NCBI GenBank assembly: GCA_964550025.1
Contig: CAZJYI010000078.1
Location: 1 to 50,416 of the forward strand
Direction of reading: 5' to 3'
DNA from: CAZJYI01 sp964550025
GTDB lineage: Bacteria; Verrucomicrobiota; Kiritimatiellia; UBA8416; CAYOBW01
DNA length: 50,416 nucleotides
Position 1 is the stretch's first letter. Every line of letters starts with the position of its first letter. Below the pieces are notes generated by a model. That model did not search any database, was not told where the DNA came from, and worked only from the letters and a program-made list of their open reading frames with translations. The translations under genes and the position numbers were made by a program. Shown here piece after piece: positions 44,141 through 50,416 of this stretch.

Positions 44141-46684
44141 ATGGATAGAAGAACGGTTTGGAAGTGGTCGTTGCTGGCCGTCATGACGGTCGCGTCGCTG
44201 TGGTTGGTTATTCCTCCCAAAGAAAAGATTACCCTCGGGCTGGATCTCCAGGGCGGGAGCAGCTTTGTCGTCGCCATTGACGAGGACGCTGTACGCGAAG
44301 ACATCAAGCTGAAAAACGCGAACCTGCCCGAAGAAGAGCTCGAGAGAAAGATCGAGAACAGCCTCAAGGATGCCAAGGAGCGGGCCCTGGAGGTCCTCCG
44401 CAACCGCATCGACCAGCTAGGCATCCGCGAGCCGTCGGTATATCCCGAAAAGGGCAGCGGCCGCATCGTTATTCAGTTGCCGGGAGCCGACGAAGAGCAG
44501 CGCAGAGAGGCCCGCGAGACTATCGAGCGAGTGGCATTCCTGTCGTTCCACCTTGTGCACAAGGACAACGAAAGCCTTGTCGACAAGCTGTTTCGGGATG
44601 GCGTAGCGCCGCCCGGCTACAAGATCATCGACGTAGACGGCACGCCCTACTACAAGCGGGTTGGCGATGTGCCGGTTGACTCGGACGAGTCCGAGGCCAA
44701 GGGGCGCAGGGGCTTCGGGCGCGATGTAGCGCCACCGAACTACACCTTTTTCCTGTTCCGTCGCTTCCTGGAGGAGCAGGAGCTCGTGCTGTACACGGCG
44801 CTGTGCGTGAAGGAGCTTCACGACATGACCGGCGCGACACTGGTCGATGCCAAGGGCGACTTCGGTGCGCTCGGGCAGCGCTACGTCAGCCTCGAGTTCG
44901 GTGGCAAGGGCCGTGTTCGCTTCCGTGAAATCACCAATGACTATCAGCCTGGCGGACGCCGCAACCAGGATGGCCAGGTTGGACGGAGGCTGGCGGTTGT
45001 CCTCGACAGTATGGTCTACTCCGCCCCCGCCGTGAAGACGCGCATTCCGAACGGCAAGGCGATCATCGAGGGACACTTCCCCGGCAACGAGGCCGACCGC
45101 CTTGCGCTCGTGCTGCGCTCCGGTTCGCTGCCCGCACCGGTCAAGATCATCGAGTCGCGCATTGTCGATCCCTCCCTCGGCGAGGACTCTATCGACAGCG
45201 GCATCCGGTCCATTGTGTACGGCGGGATCGGCGTCATTGTGTTCATGGTTGCCTACTACCTGGTCAGCGGGGTCATTGCCAACATAGCGCTCATCCTCGA
45301 CCTGGTTCTGCTGCCCCTGGGTATGGTGGTGGCCGCCGGCTTCCTGGGCACGCTGCTCGGCACGCAGGGAGGCACCGACAATGCCTTCGCATTGCCTGTT
45401 CTGACGCTGCCCGGTATTGCGGGTATCCTCCTGACAATCGGTATGGCCGTGGATGCCAATGTGCTGATTTTCGAGCGCATGCGCGAGGAGTTCAAGACGG
45501 GACGCAGCCTGTGGAGCGCGATCCAGGCCGGGTACGACCGCGCGTTCGTGACCATCATGGACGCGAATATCACCACGCTGCTGACCGGGATCATCCTCTT
45601 CATCTTCGGCTCCGGTCCGATCCGCGGCTTCGCCGTGACGCTGTGCGGCGGCATCCTCATCAGCATGTTCACCGCGCTGGTTGTGACGAAGATGATCTTC
45701 GGCGCCATTGCGCCCAAGATCGAACAGACGACACTGCGCATGCTGTCCTTCATCAAGGACACCAGCATCGACTTCGTCGGCAAGCGCAAGATTGCCGCCA
45801 CGGCTTCGCTGGTCCTGATCGTTCTGACGTGGGGCCTGATGACGTGGCGCGGTTCACAGGACGTTTCCAACGTGCTGGGCGTGGATTTCGTCAGTGGATC
45901 GGCTGTGACGTTCAAGTTCGACGAGAAACAGCCGGTTGAAGCGGTGCGTGATGCGCTGTCGGCCGCCGGCATAACGGGGGCGCAGATTCAGTACCAGGCC
46001 GAGCTGGACGGGCAGAACGAGTACCTGCACGTCAAGGCGGCTTTCGGTTCGGCAGGGGCCATAAAGGAAAAACTGCCCGCGGCGCTTCCCAAGGCGGGCT
46101 TCACAGCTATTGCCGAAGACGAAGTCGGCTCCCAGGTCAGTTCGGAACTGAAGGGACGAGCCATCAAGGCCATCATCATTGCCCTGTTCGGGATCGTCCT
46201 CTACATCTCATGGCGTTTCGAGCTCGGGTTCGCCGTCGGGGCGATTGTGGCCCTTGCGCACGACGTGCTGATTACCGTCGGGGTCTACACCCTCTGCGGT
46301 CGCCAGTTGAGCCTCCCGATCGTGGCGGCGTTGCTGACGATTGTGGGGTACTCGGTCAATGACACGATTGTGGTGTTCGACCGCATTCGTGAGGACTTGC
46401 GCCTGGTAAAGAACAAGAGCTTCACGGACATCTGTAACCTGAGTATCAACCAGACGCTGAGCAGGACCCTGCTGACGTCGTTGACGACAATGATCACGGT
46501 GGTGATGCTGCTCGTCTTCGGAGGTGGCGCGATCAATGACTTCGCCCTGGCGCTGTTTATCGGCGTGCTGGTCGGTACCTACTCGTCGATCTTCGTCGCC
46601 ACGCCGGTGGTGCTGGCATGGTATCGCAACAAGAAGCCGGAGTTTGCGCGCCAGACCGCGACGATCAAGAAGAAGCGGAAGTGA
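44141..46684 (+). CDS. secDF: Fused protein-export membrane protein SecDF
   Basis: 847 aa, SecD and SecF in one chain, with about 12 transmembrane helices. The SecD half has LGLDLQGGSSFVVAID near residue 25, IDQLGIREPSVYPEKGSGRIVIQLPGA, then TLPGIAGILLTIGMAVDANVLIFERMREE near 420. The SecF half starts near 545 with SFIKDTSIDFVGKRK, then VLGVDFVSGSAVTFKF and TIVGYSVNDTIVVFDRIREDL near 725. The fused motor uses the proton-motive force to complete secretion. Its last bases overlap the GTG of recJ. The fusion is widespread, including in PVC bacteria. Confidence 0.97.
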   Translation: MDRRTVWKWSLLAVMTVASLWLVIPPKEKITLGLDLQGGSSFVVAIDEDAVREDIKLKNANLPEEELERKIENSLKDAKERALEVLRNRIDQLGIREPSVYPEKGSGRIVIQLPGADEEQRREARETIERVAFLSFHLVHKDNESLVDKLFRDGVAPPGYKIIDVDGTPYYKRVGDVPVDSDESEAKGRRGFGRDVAPPNYTFFLFRRFLEEQELVLYTALCVKELHDMTGATLVDAKGDFGALGQRYVSLEFGGKGRVRFREITNDYQPGGRRNQDGQVGRRLAVVLDSMVYSAPAVKTRIPNGKAIIEGHFPGNEADRLALVLRSGSLPAPVKIIESRIVDPSLGEDSIDSGIRSIVYGGIGVIVFMVAYYLVSGVIANIALILDLVLLPLGMVVAAGFLGTLLGTQGGTDNAFALPVLTLPGIAGILLTIGMAVDANVLIFERMREEFKTGRSLWSAIQAGYDRAFVTIMDANITTLLTGIILFIFGSGPIRGFAVTLCGGILISMFTALVVTKMIFGAIAPKIEQTTLRMLSFIKDTSIDFVGKRKIAATASLVLIVLTWGLMTWRGSQDVSNVLGVDFVSGSAVTFKFDEKQPVEAVRDALSAAGITGAQIQYQAELDGQNEYLHVKAAFGSAGAIKEKLPAALPKAGFTAIAEDEVGSQVSSELKGRAIKAIIIALFGIVLYISWRFELGFAVGAIVALAHDVLITVGVYTLCGRQLSLPIVAALLTIVGYSVNDTIVVFDRIREDLRLVKNKSFTDICNLSINQTLSRTLLTSLTTMITVVMLLVFGGGAINDFALALFIGVLVGTYSSIFVATPVVLAWYRNKKPEFARQTATIKKKRK

Positions 46685-48420
46685 GTACGCTCGATTCCGG
46701 CAGGCGGTGGGCGGCACGAGATGCCGCCCCGGCGGCAGCCGATGAGCTGGTGCGCGAGCTCGGCATACCGCGTGCTCTGGCCTGCGTTCTTGCGGGACGC
46801 GGGTTGAAGGACGCCGAAACGGCCCGGCGCTTCCTGACCCCGCGTCTCAGCAACATCGATGATCCCTATCTCCTGCCGGGCATGGAAAAAGGCGCCGCCC
46901 GCGTGTGGCAGGCGCTGGATGACGGCGAGAGCATCACGGTCTTTGGGGACTACGATGCGGACGGCGTGACCGGCACGGCGCTTCTGGTCAGCGTGCTCCG
47001 GCGTCTCGGAGGACGCGTCAGCCACTTCATCCCACGACGCGATACGGACGGCTACGGCTTGTCCGAGGGCGCGTTGGCCAGGTGTCTCGAACAGCACACT
47101 CCGTCCCTGCTGGTTTCCGTCGACTGCGGAACATGCTCGGGGGATGCAGTCCGTCTGGCGGCAGACAGGGGGGTGGACGTTGTCGTGACGGACCACCACG
47201 AGATATCGGGAGACGTTGCGCCTGCTCTCGCCGTGATCAACCCGAGGCTGAGCCAGGGGGAAGAAGCGGTGCTGGCCGGTGTCGGAGTGGCTTTCAAACT
47301 CTGCCACGCCGTGATCAAGATGGGTTTGTCGCAGGACCGCGCCGAAGCGACGCGGGTCGATTTGCGGCACTACCTTGATTGGGTTGCGCTGGGAACGGTG
47401 GCCGACGTCGTGCCGCTTACCGGTGAGAACCGCATCCTGGTCAGGCACGGACTGGCGAGGCTCAGCGGCTGCTGCACGCCCGGGGTGGAGGCCCTTAAAC
47501 GGGTGTCGCGTGTTGAGGGGCCGGTGCATGCCTATCATGTCGGCTTCATGCTGGCCCCGCGCCTGAACGCGGTCGGACGGCTCGACAGTGCCGACGCCGC
47601 ACTCGAACTGCTTCTGACAGACGACCCCAGCAGGGCCGAGCAACTCGCCGGGGAGTTGAACGATGCCAACGAAGAGCGCAAGAAGGTGGAGGATGCGATT
47701 CGCGTCGAGGCCGAACGTGAGATCGACGGGCATTTTCGCCCCGAGGCGGATTTCGGTCTTGTTGTCGCGCGCGAAGGGTGGCATGTCGGTACGGTAGGAA
47801 TCGTCGCGTCGCGGCTCTGTCGGCGATACGCGCGACCCGTTGTCGTTATCTGTGTTGAGGAAGACGGGCGGGGCAGGGGTTCCTGCCGCAGCATCGAGGC
47901 GCTGGACATGGTGGCGGCACTCGAGGAATGTGCGGACGAGCTCGAGAAGTTCGGCGGCCATCGCATGGCGGCCGGGCTGACCGTCAAGCCGGGCCGCGTC
48001 GAAGCCTTCAAAGCGCGTTTCAACAGCGTGTGTGCCGGACGGTTGGAAGGAACTGACCTGCGCCCCGTCGAGCGTGTGGACGCGTGGCTCGACAGCCTGG
48101 GCGAGGCGGACGCGCGCCTATTCGATGCGATCGAGCAGCTTCGGCCCTTTGGGATGGGCAATCCGAGGCCGGTATGGGGCCTCCGGGAGCTCGCCGTGCT
48201 GGGGGCGCCGCGCGTCGTGGGAAAGAGACATCTGAAACTGAGCGTGGCGGGTGGGGGATCGCGGATGCAGGCCATTGCATTCGGGATGGGGGATCGCGAA
48301 GTCCCCGATGGGAAGCTGGATGTCCTCTTTCAGCTACAGAGCAACACGTACATGGGGCAGACCACCCTGGAGCTCAACGTCCGCGACTTCCGCGCCGCAC
48401 CGGGCGGCAGTGCCGTCTGA
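46681..48420 (+). CDS. recJ: Single-stranded-DNA-specific exonuclease RecJ
   Basis: 579 aa from the GTG at 46681 that overlaps the secDF stop (GTGA); earlier codons lie within secDF. A 5'-3' exonuclease in recombination and mismatch repair. DHH-domain metal ligands: VFGDYDADGVTGTALL near residue 80, SVDCGT near 145, VTDHHEI near 172. The DHHA1 domain has EKFGGHRMAAGLTV near 430. The C-terminal OB region includes LRPFGMGNPRPVWG and ends near NVRDF. Normal length. Translational coupling to secDF is a shared-transcript feature, not a functional clue. Confidence 0.95.
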   Translation: MSTLDSGRRWAARDAAPAAADELVRELGIPRALACVLAGRGLKDAETARRFLTPRLSNIDDPYLLPGMEKGAARVWQALDDGESITVFGDYDADGVTGTALLVSVLRRLGGRVSHFIPRRDTDGYGLSEGALARCLEQHTPSLLVSVDCGTCSGDAVRLAADRGVDVVVTDHHEISGDVAPALAVINPRLSQGEEAVLAGVGVAFKLCHAVIKMGLSQDRAEATRVDLRHYLDWVALGTVADVVPLTGENRILVRHGLARLSGCCTPGVEALKRVSRVEGPVHAYHVGFMLAPRLNAVGRLDSADAALELLLTDDPSRAEQLAGELNDANEERKKVEDAIRVEAEREIDGHFRPEADFGLVVAREGWHVGTVGIVASRLCRRYARPVVVICVEEDGRGRGSCRSIEALDMVAALEECADELEKFGGHRMAAGLTVKPGRVEAFKARFNSVCAGRLEGTDLRPVERVDAWLDSLGEADARLFDAIEQLRPFGMGNPRPVWGLRELAVLGAPRVVGKRHLKLSVAGGGSRMQAIAFGMGDREVPDGKLDVLFQLQSNTYMGQTTLELNVRDFRAAPGGSAV

Positions 48421-48480
48421 CACCGGACCGGGGCAGGCCGTCGAGGCCGCCGGCCCTCCAGGCTGTCTGGTCGAATACCG

Positions 48481-48515
48481 CCACTTGCCACCCGCCACTC
48501 GCCACTTGCCCCATT
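48481..48515. repeat. 7-bp tandem array, CCACTTG type (5 units)
   Basis: Heptamers CCACTTG, CCACCCG, CCACTCG, CCACTTG, CCCCATT, in the gap between recJ and the Nudix gene. Opposite orientation to the array at 38672-38713. Confidence 0.85.
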
Positions 48516-48566
48516 TCCAGTATTGCGGTCTTGTTACGACGTTGCTACTCTTCTCGGGCACTGATT

Positions 48567-49067
48567 ATGAATGTAAATGTTGAAGAACTGCATCGCCACC
48601 GCTGGATGACCCTGTGCAAAGGACTGCACGACGAGCCGTTCATCCGTGGTTACTACGGCAATGCCATGATCGTGGCCGTCAATGAGATGGCCGAGGTGCT
48701 CATGGTGACGGAACCTGCCGTTTCGGATGGGGAGCCTGTTCTCTGGCTTCCTTCCGGGGCGATCGGCAAGAACGAGACGCCCAAGGAGGCGGCGCACAGG
48801 GAACTGGAGGTCGAGATCGGCCTCGATGCCCTCAATCTCCGTGTTCTGGGGGCGCTGCATCCGCTCGCCAGGCACGCGGACTGGACGGTGCACGTTGTCT
48901 TGGCCCGTGGGCTGTCGCCCAGCCCGCAAGCGGGAGACCTGGAGCACGACGTCCTCTGTGAAGCCGTACCCCTCGATCAGTTTGAGACGCTTATCGACTC
49001 GGGGCGTCTCCGCGATTCAAGCAGTATCGCCGCCCTGTTCCTGGCCCGCCGCTTTCTCAACGGGTAG
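48567..49067 (+). CDS. Nudix hydrolase, ADP-ribose-pyrophosphatase-like, with altered Nudix box
   Basis: 166 aa. The N-terminus resembles the ADP-ribose pyrophosphatase group (FIRGYYGNAMIVAVNEMAEVLMVTEPAVSDGEPVLWLPSGAI). The Nudix box reads GAIGKNETPKEAAHRELEVEIGL near residues 67-89. Compared with GX5EX7REUXEEXGU, the first Glu of the EE pair is Val, which removes one likely metal ligand while the other Glu is kept. Activity may be reduced or altered. The ribosome site is poor (no clear GGAG before the ATG at 48567), so translation may be low. Substrate unknown. Confidence 0.85.
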   Translation: MNVNVEELHRHRWMTLCKGLHDEPFIRGYYGNAMIVAVNEMAEVLMVTEPAVSDGEPVLWLPSGAIGKNETPKEAAHRELEVEIGLDALNLRVLGALHPLARHADWTVHVVLARGLSPSPQAGDLEHDVLCEAVPLDQFETLIDSGRLRDSSSIAALFLARRFLNG

Positions 49068-49158
49068 CCTTCCGTCGAACTCCCGGTTGACGCGTGCCTC
49101 CGCGCGTGGCAGTATATCTCCAGGGAGTCACGCAGGGAATCAACTACGAGGCGGTCCG

Positions 49159-49449
49159 ATGTTTGAACAACTGCAGGAGAGTATAGACAAGCTGCACAGC
49201 ACCTTCGAGCGAAGCGATCTCGAAGTTGAGTGGCGCAAAATACAGCAGAAGATCGAGGAAGCGCGTTACAACCCCGGAGACGTCAGACCTCTCGCGGATT
49301 GCATCTACTCGCTCCTGCTGGCGGCGAAAAGCCGCGGTTTCAGCGCCGGCGCCGTGCTGAAAGAGCTGGACCGTGTTGCCGTGGATAACCTGTCACGTGA
49401 ATGGAAAAAGATGCCGGATGGAACGTACCAGTCTCTCGACCGGGGATAA
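49159..49449 (+). CDS. Small protein, possibly MazG/dATP-pyrophosphohydrolase-like
   Basis: 96 aa, all helical: MFEQLQESIDKLHSTFERSDLEVEWRKIQQKIEEARYN, then DVRPLADCIYSLLLAAKSRGFSAGAVLKELDRVAVDNLSREWKKMPDGTYQSL. The second half resembles the DxxLLA...G...L...KL..N..R.W..DGTY pattern of MazG-type or DUF550 nucleotide pyrophosphohydrolases. The metal-binding EExxE of the first half is not clear, so the assignment is tentative. GAGGCGGTCCG lies before the ATG at 49159. It stands between the Nudix gene and rpmB. Confidence 0.7.
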   Translation: MFEQLQESIDKLHSTFERSDLEVEWRKIQQKIEEARYNPGDVRPLADCIYSLLLAAKSRGFSAGAVLKELDRVAVDNLSREWKKMPDGTYQSLDRG

Positions 49450-49466
49450 ATGGGTTCCTTTTTGGC

Positions 49467-49494
49467 TTGCCTGGCGCTCGCGCTTCCCTATAGT
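49467..49494 (+). promoter_or_regulatory. Candidate rpmB promoter
   Basis: TTGCCT (49467-49472), a 16-bp spacer and TATAGT (49489-49494, five of six bases of TATAAT) end 26 bp before the rpmB ATG. The placement directly before a ribosomal protein gene supports the call. Confidence 0.55.
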
Positions 49495-49520
49495 GGGGCG
49501 CCTTTCGAAGGAGACACAAG

Positions 49521-49748
49521 ATGGCAAGAGTATGTGAAGTTTGTGGTAAGGGCGTTCGGTCCGGCAACAAGATAGTCCGTCACGGGCTCCAGAAGAGCAA
49601 GGGCGGTATTGGACTGCACACCACGGGGGTGACGAAGCGGCGTTTTCTGCCCAACCTGCACAAAATCCGGGTTGCGGAGAACGGCGGAGTGAAACGACGG
49701 CGAGTCTGTGCCGCCTGCATAAAGGCCGGCAAAGTCGTTAAGGCGTAG
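49521..49748 (+). CDS. rpmB: 50S ribosomal protein bL28
   Basis: 75 aa. Family signatures: CEVCGKGVRSGNKIVRHGLQKSKG at the start, KRRFLPNLHKIRV in the middle, RRRVCAACIKAGKVVKA at the end. Both CxxC pairs are kept, so this is the zinc-binding (C+) form. The ATG at 49521 follows GAAGGAGACACAAG, a strong ribosome site. It has its own likely promoter. Confidence 0.96.
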   Translation: MARVCEVCGKGVRSGNKIVRHGLQKSKGGIGLHTTGVTKRRFLPNLHKIRVAENGGVKRRRVCAACIKAGKVVKA

Positions 49749-49789
49749 GTGGCGGGTCCCGCGTCGGCCCGCGAATCTAAGGAGACGTC

Positions 49790-50257
49790 ATGGCGGACGA
49801 GAATCAAGGCGGCGACGAAATCAAAGAGACGGATATCGTTTTCGACTGTCCGTTCTGCACCAAGAGCCTTGCGATCGACTACCGTGGAGCGGGTCTGACG
49901 ATCCCTTGCACGGACTGCGGGAAACTCGTTGAAGTGCCGATTCCCGATGGCATGGAGCTGTCCGATCTGGACAGCTCGGTCGAGGAACAGGAAATCCGCA
50001 TCGTGCACATGCGGAAGTCGCTGGCCGCGGCTCAGTCGCGGATTCAGCAGCTCGAGGATGAAGTTGCCGGGCTGCGCGGCGTGCGGACCGAGGTCCATGG
50101 AGCCCGCACCACCAGCATGTACAAGCTGGGGGCCATATCCGAGCATGCCGAGGAACTCGAGGTTGCGTTGAAGAAGGCGACCGGTGCGGCCGAAGCCATT
50201 CTCCGGCATATCGCCAAGGAATCCGCGGAACAGAGCCAGGCCGCAGAGGACGGGTAG
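49790..50257 (+). CDS. Zinc-ribbon and coiled-coil protein of unknown function
   Basis: 155 aa. The N-terminal zinc ribbon has CPFCTKSLAIDYRGAGLTIPCTDCGKLVEVPIP, with two CxxC pairs near residues 20-23 and 40-43. A coiled coil (VEEQEIRIVHMRKSLAAAQSRIQQLEDEVAGLRGV) and a helical tail (ISEHAEELEVALKKATGAAEAILRHIAKESAEQ) follow. Function unknown. The fold suggests nucleic-acid or protein binding. AAGGAGACGTC precedes the ATG at 49790. It lies 41 bp after rpmB and is probably co-transcribed. From 50258 to the window end nothing is recognisable. Confidence 0.85.
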   Translation: MADENQGGDEIKETDIVFDCPFCTKSLAIDYRGAGLTIPCTDCGKLVEVPIPDGMELSDLDSSVEEQEIRIVHMRKSLAAAQSRIQQLEDEVAGLRGVRTEVHGARTTSMYKLGAISEHAEELEVALKKATGAAEAILRHIAKESAEQSQAAEDG

Positions 50258-50416
50258 TCGGAGCGAGACACATACGCTGAATTCCGGCTTGGCCCTCCAT
50301 CAACACCTGCCAGCGGCGTGTGGTTTCGCGCCCCCTCCTCGTCGATGTATTGGCCGCTGCCCTGTTCCGATGAAGACGTGGGAGCGTCGTACCCATGCCC
50401 CCGCCAGGTCCTCGGC

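Noticed and set aside
1..50416. tRNA or rRNA genes
   Set aside because: No T-loop plus acceptor-stem pattern or rRNA-like segment was found by eye. A covariance-model scan would be decisive.

Overview
This is a GC-rich bacterial window with ordinary bacterial gene structure: Shine-Dalgarno starts, stop-start overlaps, and TGA, TAA and TAG all used as stops. The gene content points to the PVC superphylum, probably a Kiritimatiellota, Lentisphaerota or Verrucomicrobiota member. The pointers are large secreted lamin-tail/CotH proteins, a LamG protein with a coiled-coil N-terminus, an InlB-type repeat protein, formylglycine-enzyme-like secreted proteins, a fused SecDF, and a zinc-ribbon/coiled-coil protein beside rpmB. 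This placement is inference, because there is no rRNA or other decisive marker. I found no tRNA, rRNA, CRISPR array, prophage or transposase.

Layout. 1-3553 (minus): a soluble NAD-linked [NiFe] hydrogenase operon, hoxF-hoxU-hoxY-hoxH, cut by the window edge. 3973-6697: a small secreted protein, a NifU-type Fe-S carrier divergent from the tRNA thiolase mnmA, and an apparently exported isoaspartate methyltransferase. 6829-12716: a polytopic membrane protein, a LamG protein and a glycoside-hydrolase-like secreted protein. 13216-23735 (plus): two consecutive signalling operons, described below. 23704-24894 (minus): a XylR-type regulator. 25101-30769 (minus): a two-gene FGE-like operon, then a molybdate-type ABC transporter whose binding protein is a tandem ModA fusion. 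31992-38603 (minus): a giant CotH/lamin-tail secreted protein split by one in-frame TGA. 38745-40282 (minus): a toxin-antitoxin pair and a membrane-anchored HEATH-motif protein. 40698-50257 (plus): housekeeping genes (aroC, tgt, yajC, secDF, recJ, a Nudix protein, rpmB) plus small hypotheticals.

The most distinctive region is 13021-23735. Two operons there share one plan: an upstream GTGTTC/GAACAC element, a -24/-12 (sigma-54) promoter about 110 bp further on, an outer-membrane beta-barrel gene first, and a hybrid histidine kinase last. Operon 1 carries a complete stressosome core (STAS protein, RsbR, RsbS, RsbT), an RsbT-RsbX fusion, and a hybrid kinase that itself begins with an RsbT-like ATPase. 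Operon 2 carries a FadL-like channel, TusA, two DsrE-family proteins and a second hybrid kinase. I infer a stressosome wired to two-component signalling that monitors outer-membrane uptake and sulfur-relay chemistry. No sigma factor or sigma-54 activator is encoded in the window.

Intergenic DNA is rich in short repeats: 7-bp-period arrays at five sites, long inverted repeats, and hairpin modules. Some of these form the 3' ends of adjacent genes.
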